DNA of 64,000 nucleotides from assembly GCA_016858145.1 (NCBI GenBank), contig JAEHOE010000030.1, forward strand, positions 496,001-560,000, written 5' to 3'. Position 1 is the first letter of the stretch. Each line of letters starts with the position of its first letter. This document shows positions 47,901-59,745 of this stretch, piece by piece. This stretch comes from Edaphochlamys debaryana. Taxonomy: Eukaryota; Chlorophyta; Chlorophyceae; Chlamydomonadales. A program made the position numbers and the translations under genes. The notes under the pieces were generated by a model. It had not been told where the DNA came from and made no database searches. It was given only the letters and a program-made list of their open reading frames with translations.

Positions 47901-49224
47901 AACTCCAGCTCTCCAAGACAGGCATCTGCATTTTATTTGTTGCCAACATTCATGGCGCCCTTCCTGGCTCACCAGTTGACCATTGGATAGCATTGCACGC
48001 TGGGCCTCGCAAAAGGGTCCGCCTGCATTCATAGGACGTGCACACAGGGTGGACGGGTGCCTTGTCAGAAACAAAGCGCACACTACTTCTTCGGCCTGAG
48101 GATATATAGCGCACACTTATCCATGCGTTGGACAAGAGGCCCGCACGCACGCGGTGTCGGGTAGGAGGACACCAACAGCCCGCATGTCTAAGCATGGCTT
48201 TGAAACGCCGCACTTGTCTGAGCAACCAACACGCACCACGCAGCCCTCCTGTGATACGTTGGGGGTTGTTATCGTCGGACCTGGGACTGCGGGCGGCTGG
48301 GCCAGGTTCACTGTGGCCGCCTGAGTGACTGAGGGAGAAAGGCAGGCCCCTGCGGTGAAGAGATGAGTAAAGTTGAGTGCAGAACCCTCAGAAACGCAAT
48401 CCACATACTCAAGCACGAACTTACAGTTGATGGCGCAAGTTTCCCGGAGGACTAGGTGCCCCCACGCGGATGCAGGGGCGTCCGAAGGTGGGACCACAGC
48501 CAACGCTCCAACGAGGTCGATGCCAGGAAGCTGGAACGTCGGGCCCTCCCGCCAGCGCAGGATTGCCAGATTACGGAACGTCAGCACAACGCCAGGGGCC
48601 AGGACCAACTACGCGAGTGTAGGGTGCGTGGGCAGAGAATGAAGGTGGATACGCTGGTTTATGGGCGGCAAGGTGAGCGGGGGTTGGAGCAAGCTGGCAG
48701 GGCGATGCGCAAGGTGCGTGGGGGGGCGCCTCGGCGGGTGGTGGTGGGTGTGGAGGGGCCCGCCCCTTACACACACCCGCCTCCTTAATTCACGTCCCCT
48801 GCCGGGGGCGTCTCATTATTATTATTATTATGGGGGGGCCCGGGGGGGGGGGGGGGGGGGGGCGCGGGGGCCGGCACGCCGCGACCAGGGCGATGTTTAC
48901 CTTGTTGGTCAGGTAGGCGAGGTCCAAGACAGGCCACAACGCGGATTCCTGGTGCGCCCCCGAAATGGTGAGGTTCGTGCGGCGCACCGTTGGCACTTTC
49001 CCGCCGAGGGCGTCCCATTCGGCCGCAAGCATGACCATGTCCCGCTCCAGCACGGCCCAAGTAACCGTTTGGTCAACCATTGCCGCCACGAGCTCTTCCG
49101 ACGTGTTGCACTGGACTGTAACCGCTTCGGCGGAGCTGATGAGCAGGCAGCAGCTCCCCGACAGCCAAAGGCCAAGCCAGAGCAGTAAGCAAGGCACTGC
49201 CCATGACTCCTGAATTCTCCTCAT
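41910..49224 (-). CDS. receptor-like protein kinase RLK2 with large N-lobe insertion
   Basis: Resolved exons: 48901-49224, 48425-48608, 48237-48328, (one short exon unresolved), 47568-47661, 47286-47379, 46924-47076, 46602-46716, 46052-46220, 45847-45895 (tentative), 43832-45632, 43504-43668, 43193-43259, 42437-42559, 41910-42215. These give ~1245 residues. The N-terminus has a hydrophobic signal (CLLLWLGLWLSGSCCLLIS). The ectodomain has NLTISG and LTFRNLAILRW motifs (beta-helix-like) and paired Cys. The membrane helix is AGTVLGAVTAASIAGVVAW. The kinase domain has GKGAFGKV, VAVKRL, then ~480 low-complexity residues before FVAEVEVM, then HPTVVHRDLKPANVLL, DFGLSS, GTAAYMAPE. All catalytic residues are present. 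The intron after 46602 appears to use a GC donor. A possible missing exon encodes HCVAAGRHCDLAVV... near 47700-47770. Ligand and substrates are unknown. Confidence 0.8.
48822..48862. repeat. ATT microsatellite and G homopolymer in RLK2 intron 1
   Basis: Six ATT units (48814-48831) are followed by GGGGGGGCCC and then a run of ~21 G. It lies ~40 nt from the 5' splice site of intron 1 (48900). Length is likely variable or misassembled. Confidence 0.8.
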
Positions 49225-50068
49225 GCCAGTCTTTAAGCCGCAAGTAATTTTGTCGGCAGTTGCGCTTCCATATACTGTATGGCCTTGTGCTGCTAGCCTG
49301 ATACCTATCTGCGACTTTCTGCTAAGGCTACCCTCGCAGGTCGGATAGCCTAGCTGCTAGGTATCAGATACCCCCCTTCTCGCGTAGGGGCGATGCATTG
49401 CCTTATTGTATTCTGGTCGCGCTGGCGTGCCGCCGTGGCACTAAATGGCTAGCAGTGAGTGTGTAGAATGGCACCACTTCATTGGGCTGGCGTATTGCTC
49501 ACGCGACCGCTCGGCGCCTTGCCGTATCCCGGATTACGAGGCCGCCCGGTGTGAACCCGGCACGCGGGAATGTTTCCACAGGGGCTAAAACAATGTTGCA
49601 TCGACAAAGCAATCTCCATAACATGCTCCTCGCGAGCGGCGTCCGGTTAAAGCCGCAAGGCAGGGCCAATAGGAAATCGGACGATAATTGCCGTCCCCGG
49701 AAGTTGAGTTGGCGCTTCGCGGCACACGAATGGCAAGCCCAACAAGACTTTCCGGACGGAGGACTGAGAGACGGTTACAACAGGCGGGGAGCCTGGAGCT
49801 GGGTAGGCCTGGGAGGAGCAGCGGCGGCGGGGCTCCCTGGCTCCGGGAGTGTTCTGGCGTGACCCCCGGGGCAGTGCCCCCGGGCTCGGGTGCGGGCCTC
49901 ACGCATGCACTGCACGGTGAGTCGGGCCAGTGGGCTCCGATGGGCACACGCGGGCATAAGTGCACAAGCCCAAAGAAGTACCACTTCGGCCAGTGCGCAG
50001 TGCGCACGGGGAGAACAATTGTCGTTTCGACTGCCGTGAGAGCACGGAAACGCCACCCCCTCGCTCCC
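49225..50068. other. intergenic upstream of RLK2, nothing recognised
   Basis: No exon or repeat of note. It should include the promoter and leader of RLK2 on the minus strand. Confidence 0.35.
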
Positions 50069-50460
50069 CCTACGCCTTGGGCGTGCTAGGTACTGTGGGC
50101 GATGCTAGCGAGGGCCCCACCGTAGTACGGCTTGGTGAGTTCCCGGCTGCCTCACAGCGGGAGCATGTAACGGTGTGGGGGTGCGCGGCTAGGCAGAGGG
50201 GATCCTGCTGGGCATGAGGAGCCTGGGTCCCGTGAGGCGGCGGTGAGGGTGCTGGAGCCAACTCGCCCATGCAAGCCAACATGCCCCCTTGTGCGATGCC
50301 CTCCCCGCAGGCTGCCGTACAGATTGCGTACGAGGATAAGCTGATGAACGAAGCCCCACCTGCTTGTCGCCCAGCCCAAGCACGCCCCGGGCAGTCAAGT
50401 GCTCGAGGGCTGGCCGCCGCGGCTGAGCGCACTACTCCTGTCATTCTGCTTTACGTGAGA
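50069..50460 (+). pseudogene. kinase gene fragment (RLK1-like), inverted and frameshifted
   Basis: The plus strand here aligns with the minus-strand RLK1 stretch 24510 down to ~24180. TTGGGCGTGCTA, then CTGTGGGCGATGCTAGCG and TAGTACGGCTTG match the exon encoding FGVLLWEMLAGAQPWYGM. Next come a donor and an intron with shared words (CTCACAGCGGGAG; GAGGGTGCTGGAG; GCGATG, then CCGCAG). The next exon starts AAVQIAYE against TAVQIAYE in RLK1, and later AGTGCTCGAG...TGGCCGC matches again. Insertions and deletions break the frame in both exon remnants. Because the intron is retained, this is a DNA-level duplication rather than a processed copy. It lies between RLK2 and RLK3 in the opposite orientation. 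Neighbouring kinase exons are absent. Confidence 0.72.
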
Positions 50461-51227
50461 TCCACAAACCATTATGAGAATAAAGGGCTCCCCCGTTTTA
50501 CTCATCAGCTTCCGCTAGCTTTCAGGCCAGAGTATCCACCCGGCCCCAGTATCCGGAACAACCGCTTGACATTCCGCGCAATATGTAGAGCCTCTCACAC
50601 ATACACCCCTCGAATCCCCCTCGCTCAAGTCCTCGGTTATGGACAAAGGTGTCTGCCCGTAGAGCCCCCGCCCCTCTCCAACACCAATCCGCCCTACGGC
50701 ACGCACGCTCATACCCGGCATTGAATTCCGTTTGAAACCTGCACTACGCAAGGTGGTGCGCTCGTCAGGGGTCGTACCACCTAAAGCAAGACGACGCAGG
50801 TGCTTGCCGGCCATTGAAATCCGCACTACGCTGAGGGAAACCCATCCTCATCAATCCGTGCAAGGCCCCAACCGCGCTACCTTGACAAGCTTTACGGGGG
50901 AGACCAGACAGAACAAACTTTTACGTACATACGGTATGTAAGACTTGCGGGGCGATAATGTCCAGTGTCAACAGTTCCAATCCTCTTCCCGTACTGTGGT
51001 ACGCATCCACTGGTAAAGTGTACGACGCCTTCTCAGTACAGTATGCAGGCCCATACATGCCTTAAATTTGATTGATGAATAACAGGCCGCTGCCATGCTA
51101 TATGGCGTAAGCTCACACCTTGCGAGCTGGCGGCGGGGATAAACCAATGGAGCTTCTCGCCTGGCCTCTTGCGTGCCCCCGCGCACTATCTATCAGATGC
51201 GACTTCTGTGCTGCTGCGGGCACGTCT
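50461..51227. other. intergenic downstream of RLK3, nothing recognised
   Basis: No exon, repeat or RNA gene could be supported between the kinase fragment and the RLK3 stop codon. Confidence 0.35.
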
Positions 51228-54200
51228 CTATCTGGCACATGACCTCGCCAGCTCGTCGCGCTGCAGAAGCAAGGCCTTGAGCATCTCCGCGGCGGCGGGC
51301 CGGCGGAGCGGGTCCGCATCCCAACATGAGTGGATCACTTTGTATAGGCGGCGTGGGCAGCGCTCAGCACTGACGCGGTCAAGCGGCGGGCGTATGTTGC
51401 GGAGCGTAACGGCGACTGCAATCTGGACCATCGTCAGGCCGGTCCAGGGGCGCTGTCCCGCCAGCATTTCGTACATGATGATGCCAACGGCGTACATGTC
51501 CTGCGCACAGTAGTGCGGCAGAGGTGTCGCAGGGTTAAGACCACATCAGATTCGACCTACCAGCCATTTGGCCCACCCTGATACGTTCCCGAGTCCCGCA
51601 TTGAGCGAGACTGATGAGGCACCGTCCCCGTGCGTGGGCTGTCGTACGTGCAGGAGATTCCCGAGCCCAGCCCCTCATTTCCTGAAGGCTTCCCCGGGAC
51701 CCCGTGTCCACGTGGGGTGAGCATCCTATGCCCAGGCCCACACCGGAGCCCGCATGTTAGCGCTTACAATGTGATGTGTCACCGCCGCTCCGTAGGGATG
51801 CATCGTCTCTGGGGCCATGTAGGCTGCGGTTCCCACGTCCGCATGTGTCGTGAAGCGGATTGTGCTCTGGAGACTGGACAGACCGAAGTCCTGCAGAAGG
51901 CGTGGAAAGGGCCAGGAGCGAGGTTAAGGGCGAAGGATACATGGAAGAGAGGCCAAATCTGCTGCTGTCCATGTCCGAAGCAACGTGCACAAAAGCAACG
52001 TGCACCGACAAATGCTTGATGAATGGATGGCTTGATGAGGGAGATGCCGTACGTCTGCCGTACGTCTGTCGGCAAGTTTCAAGATGCATGTCCCTTTGCA
52101 TGGGTGCTCACCGCAAGCTTAACGGTGGGTGCGGAGCTCTCGGCGTTGGTGAGGAGCACGTTGGCAGGCTTGAGGTCCCTAACGCGGAGAGGCAAAGGAA
52201 AGAGGGTGGGCAGAGGCGGCGAGGAAGCATTACGGTTTGCTGGAAGGAGCGGCAGCGGCGCACACTTTGCCCGCGGCCATGCAAGCTAGGCAGCCCCCAC
52301 GCCTCTTTCGCTCGCCGTGCAATTCACACGCCATCACACCACCCGCATCCATCGCTGCCCTCCCTGGCTGCAGCGCCACGCAGTGCCTCACCTGTGCACG
52401 ACGGTTGGGTGCAGGTACGCCAGGGCTGAGCAGATCTGCATCCCGATGTGCAGCACCGTGTCGAGCGGAAGCAGCGCCGCACCGGGGCCCCTGCCGTACA
52501 GGAAACGGTCCAGAGAGGTCTCGGCCAGCTCCATCACGAGGCACACGTGGGGCGGCCTGGAGGGAAGGAGGGATACAACGGCGATGCGGTGAGCGGCTGG
52601 TCAAGTGGCGGCACGCTAGTAGGCCGGGCCTGTGGTGGTGGTGCATCGCTGGCATCGCCCCCAGCGCACGACAGACTAAGCTGCCCAGCCACGTGCACCT
52701 GGCTCTCGAACTACTCGAACCGATTGAGTGCGGTTAGTGCGGTCGGTTCACCCCCAGCCCTGCTCACTGCAGGCTGGCAGCCAGGAGGCGAATGATGTTG
52801 GGGTGACGCAGGCGTGCCATGACCTCCACCTCCGCGACAAAGGTCTTGAACAGACACGCCTCCAGCACGCCCTGAGCGTGCGCCTCCACGGCCGCCGTGT
52901 CGAGGGAAGCCGTACTGAAGCATCCACAGCTGTCCTCCAGCACAGCGGCGCCCTCGTCGGCGCACAAGGGGCGAGCCGCGCCCGCTACGCAGCCCAAGCC
53001 CGCGCCGGCAGCAGCAGCAGCAGCCGCACCGCCTCGCAGCTCCTGCTGATTGCAGAGCCCGTCGGCGGCCTTGATCTTGCCCGCAGCTGCCTCTCAGAAG
53101 AGGTGGCCAGCCGGCGAGGCGGCGCCGGAGCTGCCAGGGCCATGGCCTGCACCCGCTGCCGTCAGCCCCAGCGCCGCCCTAACGCCGGGCGGCTGCGGAC
53201 GCCTCCGCCACGATATCGGAGCGGCCCCGGGCTCCAGCAGCAGCTGCGGTCGCTGCTGGAAAAGCGCGGCCAGGCCGTGTCGAAGCCGAGGCCGCGGTAC
53301 GGCCGGGGGCGGGCCCCTGTGCAGTAACCCTAGCGTCAGAGAGCCGCGCGTTTGTGGGTGCTGTGGCGCCCGGGTGTCCTCGCCGTGGGTGCGTGCGTGA
53401 GGCCCGCCTGGCCCGCCGCCACGGGCAGCCATGAGAGCAGGCCGCGGAGCAACGGGGCTCCCGGTTGTGGCTAGGGCCGCCATTGCCCCGGACGACAAGA
53501 TGCCGCCGCCAGAACAGGATGGCAGAACCATTGACCAAGCCTCGGCCAGTGATTCGCGTGTCCGCGCCGGCAGGGACAGTGTATCATGTGCTGCCTCCAG
53601 CAAGTGCCTGCCCTGGTGCGCTGCGGACGTGAGCGCAAGCGAGACGGCGGCTGGCGCGGAGTAGAAGGGCAGCCGTACCGGCTGACTCCGGCGTCGCGGC
53701 CTCACGCTCTTGCTTGGCATCTTGGGCGTCTTACAAACAGACGTCGACGTCGGCGAGATGAAGCCGAGGGCGGGAAGTAATGGCAGACGGGCCATGCAAC
53801 CCGCCACTGACCCCGCTTTGGAGGCGGACAGAAGCGCTTCCGCTGAGTCGACCGTCAGCAGCTGGACTAATGCCGGGTGGGCCAGGACCCAGGCGGGCAG
53901 GCTTCTTGTCGCCTCCACCTGGAGTGAGCCACCACGTGCAGAGACTGCGGGCATCTCGACTGCTGCAGCACTCGCCTCCGCTCCAGCCGCCCCTGTCGGG
54001 GCGGCGCCTGCTGTCGCCGCAAGATAAGCATCAGCGGCCATCCGGACTGCGCGGGGCGCGCCTCGGCGGCCCTGAGGTTCAGCAGCAGCTGCACAGGCGG
54101 CGGCGGCTGGTGGTAATGGTTGCGGCGCCCTGCCGCCACCTCCCTCCTCAGCCACGACGTCGTCGTGGCAGATCTCCGCAACTGCTGCCAGCCCCAAGTC

Positions 54201-55824
54201 GAGCCGCTTCACGGCGACGCGCTGCCCGTTCCACATGCCCTGGTACACCTTCCCGAATGCGCCCTTGCCCAGGACCACCGGCAGGAGCGTCACCGCATCG
54301 CTCAGACCCCCGCTGCATGCGTCCTGATGACGTGGGTCCGCGTGACTCGGGTCGTGTGCGGCCGCGGATCCCCCGAGTTGATGCAGCTCGTCGTCCGTAG
54401 GGCCCATAGTGACCCCAAGCATAAAATTGGGATCGCATGGAGTCTTCGCTGTCACAACCGTGTCTGATGGGAAGGAAGGCCAAACCAGGAAAGGCAGGGA
54501 AGGCGGCAAGGATCAAGGAAACATAGGGTCAACCAAGTACAGCAGAGAATGGAGTGCAGCAGTGATGTGTGGGGCAGTGATGCGTGGTCGCCCACCTTGA
54601 AGGGCGTGGCAGGGCTGGTGGTGGGCCGCGGACTGTAGGGCCTGCTGCTCCTGTCAGAGCACAGGGCGCAACCGGGACGGCCAGGGTTGGTAAGGGATGG
54701 ATTTGGAATCTAAATAGGTCCCACACATCCATCTGGCCGCCCCTATTTAGCACGCCCACGCACGTGGTAGGCCTCCAGCTGCCAAGACCCAGACGGGAGG
54801 GCCACGTGACTACCGTGGCCACACGGTGACTCAATGTCGTTATAAGCAACAGAGCTGCTGTGGGATAGGGATCCGGACGGCAGGCAAGAGGCAGGGCGGG
54901 ACAAGCGTAAAGTGGAGCACGGAAACCTGACGGCAACGGCAGGGCGCTGTAGCGCGCAGGGGACGTGAAGCAATGACCACAACCCACCTGGCACCGGCTG
55001 CAGGAGCGCCCTTCGCGCCCCAGGCGGCTTGGCCGGGGCGTCGGGCACGCTTGAGCGTCCACACCACCACGCCCACCAGAGATGCCGCCGCGGCTGCGTT
55101 GGTCGATCGGAAACGCACAGACACGTGATGCTGGGGAAATATGAGGGAGGGGGTTCACCACTGGCGAGCTCCCGCACTTTGGCGCCTCGCCACTCGCCAG
55201 CCACGTCGAGATTGATGCGACCCCTGCGCGTCCTGCACTCACAGTTTGCTGCTCCTCGCTCCAAGGTACTACTGCCACACACACACAACCCTGCCAGACA
55301 GCCCTGCTGCCGCGCGCGCGCCGCTTGCTCACACGGCTAGACACCCACCTCCCAGTGCACCGCCCACAATGGCGCCCAGCGGCGGGCCCCCGCTGCTGCC
55401 CTTGTCACGCTCGGCTAGCGGCGGCGCTTGAGGGTCGGCGGGTGGCGAGCGGCTGCCTATGGGCCCAATGAAGCCTGCGGACGGAGAGTGAGGGCGGCCA
55501 CCGTACATTCAAGGAGAGGACGATGTGAATTGATGGACCGGTGGACAGGACAGGTGGAGATAGTTGAGATAGTTGAGATAGAAGGTTCTCAGGCCTTCGG
55601 ACCCGCCAGCAGGGCGAGGGCCCGGCGGGTGCGGCCAAGGAGTGGCCGGTGGTGGGGCGTTGCTTCTGCCCCGCCCCCTTAACCCCGAATACCCCGAAGC
55701 GGGGTAGGCACGCGTTCGCACATCGCGTAGGTATGATTATAAGTATCTCAGGCCTTTCCAGGCCTTTCCACGCTGGATTGGGCGCGCAACGGGGAGGCCA
55801 TGGCTCACCCGCCCTGGACCTCCC

Positions 55825-55990
55825 TGCTGGATGGCCCTCACCCTGGACCTCCCTTGATGGCCCTCACCCTGGACGTCCCTTGATGGCCCTCACCCTGGAC
55901 GTCCCTGGATGGCCCTCACCCTGGACGTCCCTGGATGGCCCTAACCCTGGACCTCTCTGGATGGCCCTCACCCTGGACCTCACCCTGACT
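55825..55990 (-). repeat. ~24-25-bp minisatellite at a 5' splice site in RLK3
   Basis: Six to seven imperfect copies of a unit containing GGATGGCCCTCACCCTGGAC begin essentially at the donor following the exon 55984-56080 and extend into the intron. In sense the array is G-rich (GTCCAGGGTGAGGGCCATCC). Confidence 0.85.
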
Positions 55991-57245
55991 GGCGTTGGTC
56001 AGGGCCGCCGTGAGGGCGTAGAAACAGCCCAGAGGAGAGCCATAATGAGCCACGCATTCGTCGTCGATGATGCTGTGGCACTGCACGGGGCATGCGCGGG
56101 CGGGGGCAAAAAGGCTTATGGGGCGAACATAACGGCGTGACACGAGGGAACACGCCGCCGGCGGCGGCCCTGCCTAAGGTGACTCCAGCAATCAGTTATG
56201 CAGGCACTGCTTTGGGGGCCCTTACCCGCGTGGTCGTGTTGTAGACCTCGAAAAGATAGCCCAGCTTGACCGGGGAGCCTTGCGCAGAGAGCCCATTGGC
56301 GTACACGGCGTAGGCCCCAAACCTTAGACGCCAAGCGGGGGAACGGAGGCAAGAGCAGGGACCACGTCGGGGCAGGGGCGCGGCGTAACCATAGTTCTAC
56401 GGCGATCTAAACCTGGAATGTGCCACATCACAGTTAGTAGTAGCTGCTGCCCCCTGCTGTGTTACCAAAGTTTTGGCAGCTTTTGCTTGTACGGTAGTAT
56501 ACGGCCACACTAGCTCACGCATGTACGACGGGCGGGCTCTGCCTGGGCCTGCTTCCGTCTCAAGTCCGCCCCCACCGTCTCACCTATTTGCCATCGGGTA
56601 ACACCGAGTGCTGGGTTTAGCTGCGGTGTCCGGCTGCGGCGGGGCGCCAACACGGAATTAAGCTAACATTCGACATTCGAGAAAGACGGCCCTAGCAGGC
56701 GGGCACGAGACCCTGCATGATGACACAGGCACGCAAGGCGCCCGTGCACATCGTTCAGACGCATCCCACGCCCACCGTGCAGCCTTCTTGCGACGAGTTG
56801 GACTCCACCTCCAGCCGCCCCGGCACGGCCGGCGGCCAGGCCAAATTGATAGCTGCTGCCCGGATAACCGAGCGAGGGCGCCAGGCAAGCCGCTGCGGTT
56901 CGGATTGCATGAAAGGGTAGATAGGATAAGATCGACCGGCCCCATGCATATCATCCGTCCGTCACGCCCACAGCCCTGACGTACGGTTTACGAGGCATGT
57001 TTCTGTGAGGATGACGTGTCCCCACATAGGGGAGGGAGCATCATCTGGCGGGACCACGGCCGATGCACCTATGAGGTCGATCCCAGGAAGTTGGAAGGTG
57101 GGACCCGCCCTCCAGCGCTCAAGTGTGACATGGATGAAGGTGAGCGACACACCAGGTGCAAGAACAAGCTGTATGCAAGCAGCATCAAGGGGGTGGGGAT
57201 AGTCGTTGGGGGCAGCAGCGGGGTGGAGCGCGGCGACGGGGCAGT

Positions 57246-57273
57246 CAGGAAGTTGGAAGGTGGGACCCCTCCA
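57246..57273 (-). repeat. copy of RLK3 exon 2 sequence within RLK3 intron 1
   Basis: CAGGAAGTTGGAAGGTGGGA, followed by CCC and CTCCA, in exon 2 at ~57084 recurs at 57246-57273 in intron 1, ~20 nt from the 5' splice site at 57292 (offset 162). Confidence 0.8.
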
Positions 57274-58606
57274 ACGTGTGCGTTCGTGTCACCTTATTCG
57301 ACAGGTATGCGAGGTCCAGCACGGGCCACATTGCTGGGTCCTCATATTGCCCCTAAATGGTCAGGTCTGTGGACCGCACGACGGGCATCCGTGCGTGCGT
57401 ATGCATCCCAATCCGCGCGATGAAAGGCCAAGTCGCGAAGCAGCAGGGGTCGCGTGACGTCCTGATCAACCATTGCGGCGACCAGGTCACTGGAAGTAGA
57501 GCACTCCATTGTCCTGAACTGTTTGGCGCAGGTGGCGTGCAAGCGGAATGCCGCCACGCAAAGGAAAAGCGATAAGCCCGCCGTAGTCCATGACCTCATA
57601 GCCGCTAACATGTACAGAATTGTCACATTAGCCTTGCGCGAGCTGTGCGATGCCCCAGATAATGTATGTCGCATACGTCTATGTCGCCATAAGGCTCCCT
57701 TTGCAGTCAAGCTAGCATAGCAGCAATAAGGTTGCGTTTGCATGAGTAAATGAGTGAGGGGGAGAGCATCACGACGGGCTCTCCGAGGCTTCCGCACCTG
57801 TACCGCAGCCGTACCACATCGACACCACTGGACACCACTGTGCTTTCTTGTCGCCATTGACTCGAGCAATGCTAGTACAAGGGTGGCCCTCAAACAGGAA
57901 GAGCCGAGCCCATGGCACCAAGGCGTCTGGACAATGGGCCATGTTCGAGGCCTCGTCTGACATCAACCCTGCCTCGCCCAGGGGTGCCTCACCCCTGGCC
58001 TCTCCGTCACCAGCCCGCACCCCAGAGAAGGCGTTGGCTTGCCCCAGTCTCTGCTCGGAGAGCGAAACAGGGGCTACGCCTATGCGGTCACGTCGCAGCG
58101 TGCCCCGTTGGTGACATTCTCTACTACGGAGAAGTAAGATCGTAGGAAGTTCTAGCGTTCTAGCGTTCAGCGCCATAATGTAAAAGCAGAAGGCCGTCTG
58201 AAGCAAAGGGCAGAACGCAGGGGCAGCGGGAAGCCCTGGCGAGCGACGCGGGCGTTCCGTCTGTGGACTGCCGATGCGTTTGCGGTGTTCTCCCGAGGCA
58301 CACTAGACCGATAGACTAGCCGCGCGTGCCACGCATGCATGCTGCATTAGGCGTGTCACCTACAAGATGCGCCCCATCGCGTGGTGCAGCGCGGCGGGGT
58401 GCACGTGCTGTGCCGCGGCCACGCGGCCTTGTCCACGCTGCCAAGGTATACCCGCCGATCGGGTGACCACCCAAAACATGCAGGTGTGCGAAGAGGGTAG
58501 GAACCCCGCCTACGGCTCGCCTAGAGTGTGGTGCGATAGCGGGTATGCTAGCGCGCAAGGGGTATGGTGGGCCGTGGCTGTTGCGCACGCCAGGTCATAG
58601 ACCTGG

Positions 58607-58607
58607 C

Positions 58608-58635
<28 letters not shown>
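58607..58635. repeat. GT dinucleotide microsatellite
   Basis: About 14 tandem GT units. Confidence 0.95.
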
Positions 58636-58638
<3 letters not shown>

Positions 58639-59644
58639 GCACGCCTGCTTTGCCCCTTTGTGGGCGTGGGCCGTCGGGCCCAGGGGTTGGAAGGGGCTGT
58701 GGAGCTGGAGGCAGGTCTGGGCCGCATGGGCCCCGATTTTGGAAGCTGTGAGAAGGGCTGGGCTGCGTTGGCCCCGGTTCTGGAACATGGAGGCAGGCCT
58801 GGGCCTGGATTCTTTGGCAGTTGCCCGTAGGTGAGGAAGGTGTGAATCCAGTTCCACGGAGCTAGGATCCAGCCTCCCTCGGGAGCTATATGAGCGCTGT
58901 TTGGGCTTATTTCCGGCATACCCGGGCCTTGTGAGGTCGTCTGGTGTACGCATAGATACCCGAGCCTCTTGGCTGACTGGTGAACATTTCTGAAGCAACC
59001 TAGCAATCGACATCGGTCCTACGTCTCTGTAAGTGTGCGTGAACGCTCCTGGAGCCGGACCCCTCGACGGACTTAGGCGGATAGCCCTGCGGGGCCTTTG
59101 CACCTGTCTGGACGCCCAGCCATCGCGCAGCGCAGCAGTGTGCCTTCCTTCCCCTCTACCGACCCTCTCCCTCGTCGGCCAAGCCCTCAAGCGCTCAAGG
59201 CCCTCGAGCTAAGTACTTCAGCGTACTTCGGCTAGTTAGCTAGCCCCTTGCTGGATAATTCAGGGCGTTACGCTGCCCGATCACATCCAGCCGTCAGCGG
59301 CACGACAGCCCAGTGCCTGCAGCCCTCCGCTCCTATCGAGCTAAGGCCTGCCCGTCCCGCCTCTGGTCACAGCCCCACCATAAGCTGTGCCCGGGCGTCG
59401 TAGTGTCGACAGTCAACGTTCCTGGGCAGCTTCGCACCCTATACACCCTCTGACACCCAATCCAACGCGCGAAAATTTTCTGGTGGTTATTTGTTAAGGG
59501 TGCTGACGCTTTCTAAGCTGGCAGCCTCCCTCCCCCCGCCCTCCCCCGCAGCCCCCGGCGGCGCCGCCCGCGACCCACCGGCGACCCACCGGCCCTACCT
59601 GCACACCCAACCAAGTCCCGCTCCCCAAAAAAGGGGGGCAAGCC

Positions 59645-59745
59645 CGGACTGCTGCGCAGCTCAGTGGTTTGCGCACCACGGCACGCGGGTGCTCGCACCC
59701 TACCCTTGAAGCGTTGGTCGGAACCCGGCCCTAAGCGAGGTGGTG
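59645..59745 (+). other. tRNA-like (possible SINE-head) sequence
   Basis: GCAGCTCAGTGG resembles an internal A box, and GGTCGGAACCC ~55 nt later resembles a B box (canonical GGTTCGANNCC). The spacing is longer than in an ordinary tRNA and I cannot fold a proper acceptor stem. A tRNA-derived SINE remnant is one reading; chance is another. Confidence 0.25.

Larger units (their letters stand above)
51228..57599 (-). pseudogene. receptor-like protein kinase RLK3, tandem paralog of RLK2, apparently disabled
   Basis: Exons by homology to RLK2: 57293-57599, 56985-57168 (184 bp, same as RLK2), 56776-56855, (one unresolved), 56226-56322, 55984-56080, 55349-55456, 54988-55093, (unresolved to 54464), 52768-54463, 52392-52556, 52112-52178, 51768-51890, 51228-51500. 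It starts MRSWTTAGLSLFLCVAAF, a signal peptide. The helix is GAIVGGALG joined to AAAASLVGVVVW. The kinase has GKGAFGKV, VAVKRL, a ~455-residue insertion, FVAEVEVM, HRDLKPANVLL, DFGLSS and GTAAYMAPE. Three lesions are visible: a frameshift near 57385-57391, a TAG at 57353-57355 where RLK2 has TCG, and an in-frame TGA at 53094-53096 inside the insertion, after which the same frame continues to FKTFVAEVEVM. The C-lobe exons are intact. Sequencing error or an unrecognised intron could explain single lesions but hardly all three. Confidence 0.68.
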
